From positions 26,531,484 to 26,575,983 of the forward strand of contig NC_092564.1 in the NCBI RefSeq assembly GCF_037975245.1: DNA of 44,500 nt, written 5' to 3'. This DNA is from Apostichopus japonicus (lineage: Eukaryota > Echinodermata > Holothuroidea > Aspidochirotida > Stichopodidae). Numbering within the stretch: the stretch's first letter is position 1; each line of letters begins with the position of its first letter. The notes under the pieces were generated by a model. It ran no database searches, was not told the origin of the DNA, and saw only the letters and a program-made list of their open reading frames with translations. This document shows positions 12,601 through 27,600 of the stretch, piece after piece. The position numbers and the translations under genes were made by a program.

Positions 12601-15600
12601 GTCCTTCACCAAGTTGATCTGCATGGAGTAGAAATTGAGCAACTATCTGCAGCAAGTTTACCAAAGGTAGCAAATTAAAATGTTCCAACATATGGTCCCA
12701 GTTATTCAAACTAATACCCTTTTATGTCACTTCCACTGAAGATCATCAAGTAGGTGGTAATTACTAATAAATAAATAATCCACTGCATTTTAATTGTGAC
12801 AACATTGTCACCTATTCACTTGTATTTCATTAAAAGTGTCAGTCTATAGATACTTTTAAATGGACACTAGTTCAAAGTTATTATTATTATTATTATTATG
12901 ATTATTATTATTATTATTAAAATGCAAGGAAATGTCATGACTTTATTGAAAATTAGACTGGAATAGTTAGAGCTAATAAGCTGTATTGTACTTAGTACAG
13001 TAGGTGTTGTAGTAAACTTTTTGTTCTTTAACTGTAAGGCAAACTTGATAGAGTACATAATACGACATGTAGACTTGTAACAGAACATACAGTATGTCAC
13101 CAGTTAGTGTACATAAACAGGGTTCTGTCCAACCCAAAATAAATAAATATATTAATAAATGCTGAACCTAAGTATGTTCATATTTTACAAACATTGCTAA
13201 AAAAATGTGGATGTCGGTAATAAACACCCTTTTTATTTTAGTTTAGAAAGTTAACTTTTTTTTCTTTATAAATAAATTATTTGTTCTATTGCTGTACACA
13301 GTGCTTGAATTATCAGTAATAGTTCCAAATCTTGAAGTGTGCTCAATTTTAGGCAAGGTTATCAACATTTTGTTCTCCAAATGACTAAACTTGGGGGAAA
13401 ATTCAAAATCATTCACAGATATGGAGGAGACTTTTAAAATTTGACAACTCAGTGCAGAAAGATGCTGTGTAGGTGAACATTTTGGATGCTCAAAAAACAT
13501 CATGTGGCAGCACTTAAAATAATTTAGACACTGAAGGGGTTTTCATGTATTTTTTTGGGGGGGGGGAGGGGGAGGATGCCTGACTTCACACTTATTCCTG
13601 TTGTGTCACAGGGTGAAGAACCAGTTTGAAAATCCTGGCTAAACACTGGGGTAAAAAGGTGCAATCAAAAGTGTACTCTATGCATTTTGCTATCTTATCC
13701 TAGGAAATTGTGAACCCCTACCCACCATCCCTCATGGCAAGAAGACTGGGCATGTCAGTCACAATGTGACTGTGACATACACATGTTCACCAGGGTATCG
13801 TCTGAAATCCTCCTCCAGTAACATTCTGAGATGTTTAGATGGGAAGTGGAATGGTTATGTGCCAAGTTGTGAAGGTGAGACCATTTATATTGTTAAGTTT
13901 AGAAATGTTGATGTAAGTTTGAGCTAGGAATACTTATTGTTTGAAATGTCTTTGCAATGTTACCCTTTAAATTAAACAATCATTATTAAGACTTTAATTC
14001 TTAGAGCTAAAACTTGAGTTTACATTTTTACGTAACGGTTTGGAAAATCATCAATATTCATCTTTCCCAGTGTGCAGCGAATTTACTAATTTGCTGTATG
14101 ATACCAGGTATTAATTTATTTCCTTCTGAACCATGTAAAGTTTATTTTCTGCCTTCTTTGATATTAATCTTTAAGACATCAATGAATGCCTGCTCCCAAA
14201 TGACTGCTCTGACCTGGCTCTATGTGAGAACACATACGGTTCCTATGCATGTTACTGCAAAGATGGCTATGAAGGCAGTGGAAAGACTTGCACAAGTGAG
14301 TATCAATAGGGTAAATGAACTCCAAGGAATGGTCTTGAATCAAATGATTAATCCTAGTTTTAGTGTCAGGAGATGGAAAGAGTTGTGGTGTTATGATACT
14401 TTTGGTACAATCCATTCCAAATCAACAGAGGCCTCCAGAGCTGTCTCAAAGAGTTGTTTAGAAGATGCTTGACTTTGGTTGGTAGGCGTGGCTGTATCCT
14501 AGCAGCCAAAAATGTCTCAGATAATTTACTCTGCCCTCTTCAGTGAATCATTTAGCCGGTATCGCATCATAAAATGCTATGCAAAATGGGTAAATTGCTA
14601 TACACAAGTGCAAAGATGTATAGCAGTTTTTACACACAAGAACCATAGTACTAAATAGGAGACAAAGCTCAGAGCATTCAAAACTGCTATGGAATATATG
14701 AACACTAACTTATTATCTGCAATTTTTTTCTTCGTTCATCTGGCAATACATCATATAAATATTAGCCAAATCTGAGACTGTCGTCTGGAATTTGCCAAAA
14801 ATCTTGCTGATTTGATAATCGATTCACCCAGTGGTAAAATCATCTTTGCAGATCATTCGTGTTACACACAAAAATGCTAGAATTATCAGATTTATAATCG
14901 TTGGTGTTTATACATCTACCAGCATTGCAATGCCACCCGCAATGCATTTCCATCACTGAAGCATTTAATTGTCTAATTTAACCCTTTTCAAGCTTTGGGA
15001 GTTATATGAAAGGTCAGAAACTCTAGAAAGTTTAAAAAAAAATTCTGATAACCTTCAATTGGCAGTCATGAAAGAAACATGTAACTGATGTCTCAAGTTG
15101 CTATGAATGGTATATAAAGTTGCTTTAATTAATGGTATTAACTTGATGAGACCACATAGTAAGGTAACAAACATTGTACTCGGATTGAGTTTGGTCATAG
15201 CAATGGATCAGGCAAAAGGGGCCGCAGGGGAGTGTGGGTTTAGTGGATGGGTAGGGGTGGTAGCTACCATGTCAATGGTTGATGATACAGAAATTAATTT
15301 AACAATGGTCAGTTCTCACCTGCACAACAAACTATGACAGTTTTTCTCTATGTGCTGATTATAGATATGTTAAATTTAAAATAAATAAATTTATTAACCG
15401 CAGTCAGTCTTTGCAGCAAAGTTTTGGCAAGTAGGTATATTTGGTTGTGTGAGAATTATCTGACTAAAGAGACATAATCCATTATGATGTAACATAATCC
15501 ATAATGATCTCTTTCAGATATTAATGAGTGTTACGGTGACCAACATGGTTGTGATGTTAACGCAGACTGCAGAGACACTGAGGGCAGCTTCCATTGTGAA

Positions 15601-18600
15601 TGCAAAGAAGGTTACCGCGGTGATGGGAATGTGTGCTATGGTAACTACAGTAAAGTAACCTCTTTAAATGTGTATGGGAGGTGGTAGGAGGAGGAGGAGG
15701 AGAGCTGCAGGTATTAGAAATGATAATATTTGTTGTATTGAAGACTGAGAAAGAGTATCCTGTCTCTTGTATTCCCATTTTCTGCACATCAGACTATCCT
15801 CTGGTGTTGTCCTTTTACTTACCATGTGTGATATGGTATAACCCATATAGATGTGAAGTAGAATGCTATTTCCTCAGAGTAGTCAAATAAACCTACAGAA
15901 ACTGAATGAAGTGACCTAGTAAACTGGGTTGTAGACCTATTAAGAATGTTACAGATGCTTTTAAATCCTCTTTTTTACTATGTATACCTTGTCTTGAAGT
16001 TCTAAATATCTGTTGTCATGGAAACTCAACAAACTAACAATAACTTTCTAGCTTGTAGATAATGGGTTGCTGGAAGCCTGGAAATATTGCTATGTAAACA
16101 AATCCATATGCTGTTAATCATTTCTTACATTGCTGATCACTTTTTGCCTGATTTTAGTTTGCATTTTGCTTTGTTTATAGAGTTGTTGTTATTGCCGTAT
16201 GGTTCCAGCAATGGCGATCTGGAAATGTTATCAAACCCTGACCCAGAATCAAACTTCTACCTGAATCAGTTTATCTCAAAGGACTTATCCTGCGGTTTTC
16301 ACTTCCCATTTGGATCCAAGCTGTATCCACAGCTTTATGTGAGTCATTTAGATATCTTTGCAGTTGTGCAAAGGGCTAAAAGATTACCCACTAACTTTGT
16401 AGTGAATGTTAAATTGTCTTGCTTTATAAATCACCTTTGGGTTTTTCACCAAATAAGTTGTAATAATTATGAACAGGGTAGGTAAAACTTGATCTTCTAA
16501 AGTTAAGTTGAAAAGATTCTAATGGTAGGAAACAAACAGATCTTTTTGATCTTATTATTATACACAAATATTGATTCCTGGAATAAGGCCAGATGGAGGA
16601 ATCTAAGTGTGATGGTGTCTATCCTAATAATTTTGTTGTAAATTTTAAATTGTCTTGCTTTATGAATCAAGTTTGGGTTCTAAACCAAATAACTTACTAT
16701 AGTAATGAACGGGGTAACTAAGCATTCATGACCCTAAAGTCTAGTAAGAAATGAATCTAATTATAGAAAGTTAAAAGATCTTTTTGACCATATTAATATA
16801 CACAAATCTTGATTCCTGGCCAGACAGGAATCTGTACATGGTTTTTGTGTATCCTAATGTATCCAAATCAGTTAGAATAGACAGTGCCACAGTAATATCA
16901 TATGTAAATCATGAATTTGCCAACTGGTGACTGGTTGACATAATGCCATGAATATAGTGGGTTCTGAAATTTGATATAAGCATCACAATAATTTTCTAGT
17001 GGAGACAAAATGTAAAATTCACAGGACTGTAGCTGTATTTAAGTATTGATGTTTGGGATTTGCCGTCAAATTGAAAATGATTGTTTCATGCCATGGACTT
17101 GAAACTCCACCAAAAGTCATGGACACCTCACTGTTTTTTCTTGAACCTTTCGAATATTTAATCATGTTTCTTGCCACTTTCATGTCAGTTTACCAGCTCG
17201 GGTGTCGTCAGATTTTGGGATGGTATGGATCGAAAAGTGCCTTACAACACACCCTCAGACTTTCATTATTCAGGTGACCCAACACTCGCTGCATTCTGGG
17301 AAAATGCGGACTTATCATTCAGAAATACTACAGCCACCAAAATCTTCTATCAAGTGAGTTCATTTTCTGAGGAGCCAACAGCATTCCTTGCCCATATTTA
17401 TATGAAATTGTTGTAAAAAAATTGTAGTTTCAAGCTACCTTTTTTGTTTATTTCTTATGCATCATTTGGCATCATTGGAATTCAGTCATTATTTTGTTAG
17501 CCAAAGGTGAACAGGTTGTAAAAAGTATTTACCTTTTCAGGTGTAGCAAAAGTTCTCTTATCAGCATAGGTTAGCGTTTACGGAGAGGTGGTGTGGGAAA
17601 AGGGCATAAGTTGTTAATCCAACACTTGTTGTATTGCTCTATGATACGCTTGATTCAGACTTTACTTTTTGTCGGTAAGCAAAATCTTATCCATTCCCTC
17701 CCAACTCCCACACCCTCCCCTCCTCTAACCCATCTTCCACACCCAGTCTCTTAAATTTATTGTTGTACTACTTATAAAATTACCTCTCAGTGGTAGGATA
17801 CTACTCATATTAATTATTTTCTTTCTTTTTAGGTTCATAAAATTCCTCCTGGTGCTCAAAAAAGTAAATCCATGATTGATAAGGTCAACTCTAGGGTCAA
17901 CGGATGGAAGGGTAACTTGAGAGATCAAGGCAGAGCAGGGATATTTAAAGCCTCTTGTGCAGTGACCATCACATACCAATCAATGCCACAACCACCAGCC
18001 CAAGTCTCCTTGAAATTAGGCAGGGTAAGCTCACCCCCTAATCCCAACCTTCTCTTACTTAAAATGTTGTTCTACTATGTGAGATTTATATGTATTGTAC
18101 AAAGACCTCAGTAAAAGTGCCAGCTAGTACAAAGTCCCAAACATTAGCAGAACGCCCACAGTATTAGAAGATGAAAATAAGTACCATGCTATGGGTACAA
18201 CTGATAGATCAAATATTAAAAAATCTAGTACATGAAAATAGGCATATCATCTTTTGTTGGCAAAAGGGAAATACATAAAGGCTTTGAAGTTCAAGTTCCA
18301 AATGCCCCATTATCCCTGTATTTTCCGTTACCACTTATCCATATAACCCTCATTCCCCCTCCCCCCCCTCCCCCCTTTCCCTTGACACCTATAACGAAAT
18401 ATATAAATTTGAAATATTAAACAGGTGATGTAATTTGGCTATTTAAAATCAAAAAGTCTGTTCTTTTACTATTAACTCTGCCTTGGATTAATTCTTTTGC
18501 ATAAATAATCTGTTCAAGTTCCACCCAATCTCTAACCCCCCCCCTCTCCAAAGAAAAAAAGGAATAAAGGAGCAAAACAATAGAATTTTACTGCACTCTG

Positions 18601-21600
18601 CACAACAGTTTTATGACACCCTCTGTTGTTATAAGTTGCAAGAACATTAGCCCAGCTGGTGAGCAGCTCATACCCTTTACTAAACTAGCCGAGTAAAATT
18701 TCAACCTCTATCTGTTATCAATCCATGTAAGTCTTTTTAAATAGAAAGGCCTTTAAGATCTTGGTAAGTATTGTCAAGTATTTTCCACAGACAGGTATCG
18801 TTAAGTATTATTTACATAAAGACATGCCACAGTGCGTTACAGATTTCTTCCATTTCTTACAGACCAACACCTACCAGATTGTTCTGGCTACAGATGGCCG
18901 TCAAAGCTTTGCTCTATTCTTGTATGAAGCCGGTGCAATGAACTGGGATCCGTCCCTCATGAGGTTCCCTAAAGCATCCATCGGTTACAATGGTGGAAAA
19001 GGTCTGCTGGTTAATGTACAAAAGTATGATCAGATGAAAGACGAAAAATTAAAGTATAACCTCGGGAATGCTTATGGTAGCACCCACTTGATAGGCAGGT
19101 AATGTTGGTAAACAGTTTAGTTTATTCCTGGGGCAGGGTTTGTGTGTATGTTCATGGGGGTGGGGGTGGATATTTAAGGGGCTAGGGAGGTAATTTGCAC
19201 TGTGTCTACTGATGCAGTGTTTCATTTTGTGAAATAATCTGGCACTTGTAGGATCTCTTAACCAAGAGCTTTGTCAGGGTGGAAGGGAGTTGTGTACTGG
19301 TGGTTAGTGATAGTATACCTACTTTAGTGTAATCACAAAATATAAAATATATATAGTCATATATATTGTCATCAGGGGTGTAGGAGATGGGGTTGTGGTA
19401 AGGGGGATTAACAGCACCCTAATATTTTGCTGAAAGATACAAGAGTGAAGGTGATACCTTCCAAAGTAATTTCAGAGGAATTCCTTTTACTAGCATGTCC
19501 TTTTTCTTCAAAATCACAATGAGAGAACAAGAAATGTCTGAAAATGCTGTTCCATCACCCAAGGCAGTAACATGCGTTGTCGCTCATCTTTCCCTCCCCA
19601 TGCCCCTCCCCCATCCCCGCCCCCACAATCAGAAATGATCTTGCTATGCCTCAGATTTCATTGTATTATATCACAGTGAGATTGTACAATATAACTTAAG
19701 AGTGCTGCATTTTTCATTATATTAAAATGTTAAAACCAGATTTCCTACTGTCGCTACATTTTGGTATAATGTTATCTATTCCTACATTATACTACATTTC
19801 GTACCACTTCTAAACCCTCTTCTGATTGAAGTGAAAAACAATTTCTTCCATTTTTAATTTTTTAGTTGAAAGTCCATTTTTTTCTGTAACATTAAACCTC
19901 ATCACTTCCCTTACCATTGTGTTAATCTTTTGCAAAATCAATGCTCAGGTGGATATTTCGATTAGATTCAAACAGAGGAAATTTCAGCAATCCTACAAAG
20001 GAATGCTGGACTTGGCATCAGAGAGAAACCCTAAAATCTTCCAGCTGGATGAAGGAAACCCTACCTTGTCCCTGCACCTTCAAACAAGCCTCACTGGATC
20101 AAAGATTTGGACCTTGTAATGATACATTCCCATCATCACATCAAGGCAAGCATAACTTTGGTAAATGACAACAAAATTTGTTTGTTTTTTTATTCTTGCA
20201 GAGTGAACAGATTGCATATAGGTGTTCTGTAATCTTCTATAAAATTATATTCTGTATGGCATTGCATGAAATATAAATTTGGTACCTCAATACACCCAAC
20301 ATCCTTGAAGCCCACCCAAACACTACCCGAACTGATCATGGCCTGATGCAATTCTGCCATTGTTACATGGATAATTGGGGATAGTCTGGATAATGTGCAT
20401 GTGCTTAGGACTAAAACTGGTCAGTTTTAGTCAGAGTTTGCCAGGTTTATGTCGCAACGACTTCAGTCATGAAAACTGGCAGCCCACAGTTTTGACAAAT
20501 GTAACCAATCATGGGTAATCAATTTGCATGTGATCTAAACAAGCTCTGGTCTTAATGGCAAACAGTTGTTGTGTGCACTGATCAGTCTGGGGTGAAGGGA
20601 GGGGGTTCAGTTGTTAGGTCCATTGGTCTTCACAGCAATTGAAAAGTAGGTCAAAACTAGAGTTCAGTCAGGTTGTGCTCTGTTGAGTGCTGCAGGCTTA
20701 GGGGCCAAGTTTTAAGGAGTTATTTACCAGGTGACCTGGATTTTTCTGAGGTAGGGCAGATGACACAGTTGAATGTCCAACAAGATGGGGTGTATAATGA
20801 GAGGTTCTGACCAAGTGACTATACTGCAAATAAACTGGTTGTCTGTCAGGCCAACCTTAAAGTAGTTGTTTGCATTCGGTGGTAACAACTTAATCTACTC
20901 CCTCATCACCCCAATCTGGCTACATGACTGAATGTTATTGAAGTTATCCACCTGGACCTTTTCCTGAGGTAGTCCAAATATCACAGACTGCTTGTCCAAC
21001 CATATGGATGTATAATGGGAGGTCCTGCTTGAAGGATTTCTACTACAAATTACCTGGTTGACTTTCGAGGTAACCCAGCAGTAACTGTTTGCAATTCGTG
21101 AGCAAGTTTACCAAACCTACCGAGGAAATGACTCCAAATGAAGTAGCAGTCGATGAGGCCAGACACCCTCTTAGATTGTACTTCACCAAATGAAGACTGA
21201 TCATCATTAAATTAAATGAATTTGATTGTCAACATTTTGTCAATTCGTCATAACATTATAAATCCATGTGGGAAGCAAATCAGAAATTATACAAAACTTC
21301 GATTTTGATTTCTGTATTTGAAATGAATCTTGACTGAGCCAATCTAATAACCTACATTACTAAAGGGTTTGTTGTCAAAGAACATCGGAGAGTTTTATTA
21401 AAATCATCTTGTGAAATATTTATGTAAATCAGCTGTTCGTTGGATTATAAACAATATGTTTTGTAATAGGTACTTTTTAGTAGTCAGATATCATAAAATA
21501 TTAATTTAATAATTTCAATGTCAACACATATATTCCCACAGATTATGCTATGAACAGGACTGTCCGTTGTGTCTCACAAATTGTCTCAACTGTTGGTCCT

Positions 21601-24600
21601 GGAAGTCGCTGCGTTTATAGGAAAGACGGAAGTCTTGTCTCGGGCTATGAGTCTGTCACTCTTAGTAGCTTTCCTCAAAAGCATCATCCTGTTGCAGGCA
21701 AATTTCCAAAGGATGAAGTCCACCAGAAATGGTTTGGTAACTCAAAGCTTTTTCCTTCTATATCGGTTTAGCTTTTTTTCTCTCCATCCACTTAGGCTTG
21801 AAAGCAAACGAAAGTATGTATTTGATGGTATAATTGATGATTATATGAACCTGTGATGTAAAAGCAACATTCAGGGATTAGTTTTGCAATGTTATTATAT
21901 CTTCATTTTACAAATGTTTTTGTTATTAAACAAAATTAAACATTTCCTATTTTCCTATCACTTCAGATGAAGTAAATTCTTTGTAATCAATCCCAGTTTC
22001 TACACAAATTGAGACTACAGTCTATGACCTAGTTATTTGTGTGAATTTCCTTTCATCTTCCACTTCTTGTAGTGTGAGATTTTCATCTAGGGAATGTTTT
22101 GTGATTCTTAATATGTGTAAAGAAACTCTGGAGATCCCTTCAAGGAAGTTTTAAGTTGCAATGTCTTATAAAATATTAACATCGTGACATGGAATTGTAA
22201 ATATTTATGTGACACAAAACTAAAAACTACCTGTTAATTTATGGAAAGCCAAAATGGCTCTGAATTTCTTTACTACTGATAAGATTTGTAATCCAGTAAG
22301 AAAAGTTCTTTCATTTGAATGTTGGATATCCGGGTGACTGCTGATAGATAATAAACATTTCATATGGTTTATATATTCCAACATATCTGTCAGACAAAAC
22401 TTGTGAATTCAACTATAAAAGCAGTAATATTTCATATTTTTTAGAACTTGCTCCTGAAAGAGAAACTTTCCTTTTTGTCAAACAGCCGGGACTGTGTGCC
22501 ACACAACCTCGCAATGATGGCTACAAATTTATTTCCTAAACGTTATTTCCATTTGTTACTTAAGCTCCATAGGACTGATTGCTATACTGATGGGTGGCTT
22601 CTATAACATCTTTTTGTTCTTGTAGATGAAGACGTTTTACCGAGGTATTACTGTTGCGATCAGTCGGAGGATACCAAGTTTTGTGATTATTATATGATGC
22701 ACAGACCACCACTTACATGTGATGGTTACCAATCTCCTACTAATGGTATGGTTTCTTACTTTATCTCTGTTTTCCTGTGGTTATTGCAATCCTTGAAAAG
22801 TGATACCAAATATTCCAATATGAAGGAATTTTTAGGCTTTCAATGAGAATGTAACTTTAAAAAATGTCAAAAAATTTGGGAGAATGTTTCAAACTTGATA
22901 AGACTAAAACAACGAACATCAGGCAATCTCCTGAATCCTACTAAGATATAGAGATAAAGAACCATTTTATTCAATCTTGTACCAAACCACTTGTGTGGCC
23001 CTGAAAAAGAGAAATGAATTTCAAAACTTGGGTTGTCAAAAATGGAAAACCTCTTCAACATTGAAGGAAAACCTAGTTTGCTAACACGTATCAACCCTTA
23101 TGAGAATATCTTTCTTGTTTTCCAAATGGTCTTATCGCTATACAAGTGCAAATATGGATAGCAGTGTTGTACACAGGAAACCTTAGTATTTTATAAGAGA
23201 TCAAATTCAGAACCTGAAAAATATTAAACAAAATTTAAACAATTATTTTATTCCCCAGTGAAGATTTCTTTCTCCAAACATATTTTGTTTCGAGTCGATG
23301 CACTTTCTTATCCTATCTCAATATGTTATTGATTCAAATTTTAATTTTTTTCTCAATTTAAATTTTTTAGCGTTTTCATATTGTTTCTTACAGTTGCGAG
23401 TCCTCCAAGCATCACAAAGATGCTGCACTATGAGAATAGTTCCACCAAGGGTAAGGAGATTCCAAATTGGACTGTTCATGTACAAGTAGGCACGAGCTAT
23501 TTGTATCGAGTTTATGCTGAAGGGATGAAAGATCAAAACGTGACATTCTCACTTTTACAAGCCGTCTCATGTGCTACCATGACATCAGGTGAGTTGCAAC
23601 ATTATTCACTCTTTGTTTTGAAGAGGCAAAGCAGGTCAAAAACTGCAATCGAAATGATGCCTGGTAGTTTGTCTCAAAACGGCCGCAATTTGCACCGGTT
23701 TGATACTTCTTCAAAGGTAGAGAGCATAAACCTGGTAGTACCAGCAAAATAATAACCTAATATTCGTTTACTTCCCTTCTGCTTGTATAGCATTTTGTTT
23801 GAAGATAAAAACAGTTTGGTTTCTTCTTTTCTTTCTTATCTTCTACAAAATTTTCAGACGGAGTGCTCACATTGAAGCCGAAGGACCAGAATCCATTTGC
23901 TTTGACCATTGTTGCTTGGGACGGGGAATTGAGGACCCTGCAACCCATTACTGTAAGGCTCTGTACGTGTCTACACGGTACTTGTGACTTCCATAAACTC
24001 TTGTCTGACACCCGTGAGATCAGTAAAAAATTTGGGGTGAGTCACTCAAGAGATGCAAACCAATTTTAATTTGTTTCCATAGATGTATTGCATAATAGTT
24101 CAATTTAACTATACAGTTGGAAGACGAGTTTGCCTAGGGTAAAACATTTCTGAAAGAAAAATGTTTTCTGAGGGTATTGAAAGAAAAAGGTGCAAATGTA
24201 TGTGTTCGTTTTATCGGCGGGGCAGCATTGCCTATGTTTGCCTTATAAATAAATTTAAACATTGTAGGGTTATCAAAAGCTTTCAGCAATGTTTCTTTGA
24301 GAGGTCGGGGAGGGTGGGTGATGAATGCAGCTTTTGTACTGATCTTAGGAAATCAAGTAGTTTGATTTAGGGCCCTCAAAAGAGGTCTACAAGATGGCTT
24401 CCAGCATGTTGTAATCGATACGCAAAGTTACGAGTAATAAATGATAAGAACCTTTGTGTTTCTAATCTTTTTATTGGATGTCCTTCAAGCACAACAGCTA
24501 TGTCTCAGTAAAGAAGGGTTTATTACATATGTTTCATAGTATACTTCTGTGTTTACTCTACTTCTGTTTATTTACTCAGTTCAGCAAAGCTTGTTTATAA

Positions 24601-27600
24601 GATAATATTTTCAAGAAAGCCAAAAAAACAATAGTTTATGTTTTGACTTTTTGAAACAAAGATGGTGTTTTGTGATTGTGAAGACGGTTGGTCTGGCATA
24701 CAGTGCTCTGAAGATTTTAATTCTTGTAGCAACCTTCCTTGTTACCATGGGGTGACATGCCTGGACCTACCACCTCCCAACATGGCCCCTTCTTGCAGCC
24801 CCTGCCCTCCTGGGCAGATTGGAGATGGAGTCATGTGCTATGGTGAGATGTTAAAAAGCAGTGTTGCAATACTTTTTTTGTTGATTGTTGATTTTGTGTT
24901 TGACAGATTTTCAGTACAAGAGTTTAAGATTTGCTTTAAAATTTTAGTTGATATTTACAGCAATCAAGAAGAAATGAAAGTTCTGAATTACTGTTAGATG
25001 GTTACAGGCAATATATTAATGCCTTATCAGTAATTTTACCTAACGTACCTTGATGTTTTTACTCAAAAGAAGAATGCACAAGATATACTTTTTTTTCGTT
25101 AACCAAATGAAGGATAACAAGTGAACAATGGAAGCATGCCATTCAATCCTCTTTAATAGACAATGGCCTGGATGCTCTTCATTGTATAGCACCAAACAAA
25201 TTTCAAAGCAGATTGGACAATTTCAAAAGTATCAACTATATCAACCAAATTTTGACAGATGGTAAGGCGAAAATGATGTGGGAATTGGGAAGGGATTGAG
25301 TGGTGTGCCATGGAAAGTGAAACTAGAATAGGCAGTATGAAAGCAATGTTTAATTACTGTTTCTAATTTGAAAATTCATTAGATCGAGATGAATGCTCAG
25401 AGATGTTATTTGCAAGTAGATGTGACCAGATTTGCATCAATACTTTGGGCTCTTTCCGATGTGACTGTGGGGAAGGTTTCAAGCTAGAATCAGATGGGAG
25501 AAGCTGTAGAGGTAAGGAAGTCCAGAGCCAGAGATAACTTTTGGATGTCAAAGTTTGACCGTCAAGCAATTTCATTCATGACATTTTTGTCTCATTTGGT
25601 TTCAGTTTTATTTTAATTTGGTGATTTCTGTTGTGCAATTATACATAGTTTGCAAGGATTTGCATCATTCAGCCTTGTGAATTATCCTTTAATTATTTTT
25701 GATGCCAGTATCCCTGAATTGAGTTATGTATATTACTGTTTTTTAGAAATGGTATATATCAGTGTTCATCATTCTTTTCACTGATTACTGCATCACTTCC
25801 TATGAGTACTGATAATCTGTATGGTTATTATTTAAGTAGCTTGAATATTCCAAACTATTGTTAAATGATTAATTATTGTTAGAAAGGTAAAAATGTCTGT
25901 GGACATTGCCAATTGGCTTGTAGATTGCTTCCAAAATGGGATGGGAAAACCCATGGAATTCTTCTGGTTTAAAAAAAAATTAGACCAGTTAGCTTTTGAA
26001 TGTCAACAGAACCCAAAAAGCCTCTGAAATGAATTGGTTTAAATGACCTGGTTTAGCTATATAACATGTAGTGTCCCATCATGCAAAGCTTGATTGACCA
26101 GAATTAATTTGCTAAATTGCAAAAGTTGGGTTAGTTGTCGCACTATATAATATGTGCAGTTTGATGTAAACTTTCGTGGCAACATTACACAAAAAATGAA
26201 CATTGGGAAATAAATCTTCAACAGATTTTATTACTCACAGAAGTTTTTATGCTTCTTCATGTGAGTGATATTCTGGAGATGAATAATCAACCATTTGAAA
26301 ACATCAGCCTCAAAATTAATTTATCAAAGTCATAACTATGTTAATTAAATCATATTTGTTTGTCATTTCAGTTTCGATAAGTTTGCAGCATATAATTATC
26401 ATTTCCCGTCTTTTATTTTTGTGTCAGTTATATGTAATATCTTTATTTTTCTAGATATCAACGAGTGTCTCCTAGATTTGCCTTGCGGTGAAGGTTTAAA
26501 CTGCGTCAACAGCCCGGGTTCTTATACATGCATCTGTTCCCATGGTTACTCAGAGATAACCCCTGGGAGATGTATTGGTAGGTTATGTTTTCCTTTGGCA
26601 GAAATTTTATTTTATTACCACTCTAGATAAAATTAATTAATATCATGGATATTTTCATAACCAGAGAGGGCAAAGCAACACTTTGAAAAAGTATATAATA
26701 TCACTGATACAAAAAATTAATAACAAAGAAAAAGAGTTAATAAACAATAATGTAATAAACAGTTCCTTCAGACAATGATCCATTCTTTTGTCTGTATTTT
26801 GTAGATGTAGATGAATGTCTGCATAATCCCTGTGATAAGTACGCTTACTGCTTTAACAAGAAAGGAACTTACGGATGCACCTGTCAGCCTGGTACCATCG
26901 GAGACGGACATACCTGTCGGGGTAAGTAGTCAACTGGAGGTGGTGATACTTAGTTGTCTACAATCTGGAATGTAGTCAGTCTATGATGTCAGAGTCAACA
27001 AAGCTTATCCTTTGTCTTGCTCCCACCCTTCTTTTAATCCTCTCCTCAATCCCGGTCTCATCCCTTCCTCATCCTCATCTCCATATTGGGTAGGGAAGAC
27101 AACAAAGAGGGTAATGTTGTTTCCATTTCTCAATTTATCTATTATTGTGTTTACTGGGGTTTTGCTTGCTTCACACACCAAAACTGTTAGAATTTGTTTG
27201 TACCATTTTCTCTTTGGGTCATTCTGTGAGGCAGAAACAGAGGAGGGAGGGAACTTTGAGTGTTGGAACTATCAGGGTTGAGTTGGTACAATTTACTGCC
27301 CCCCTCCTCTCTCCCCTCTTTGCTTCCAAATGGGTGCCACCTCCTCCCTCATAGACTTCAGGAAACTTTCAAGCCTTAGGCCACAAACTTGTGTTTAAAT
27401 TGTCATGAATAATGTGTGCCTATTGCATTGCCACCCATGTTAGTTTTTCCTAAACTGGAAAGTGGTTGCCATGGTTCTGTCATATTTCTATGTTGGTCGA
27501 TACTAATACCTATTTCTTTCAGAGAATCAAATAATACCCACAATTTGTGGTATTTCTATTTGTTTTTTTATTTTTTGGTGTTTTCTAGATTTAAACGAAT

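Noticed and set aside
17053-17416. Overlapping ORFs around exon 9
   Set aside because: Only the frame with NIDO motifs between 17189 and 17353 is kept; the rest is intron or shadow frame.
24161-24370. Cysteine-containing ORF in intron 16
   Set aside because: Cysteine spacing does not match EGF, and the exon 16 to 17 junction already completes the hinge EGF in frame without it.
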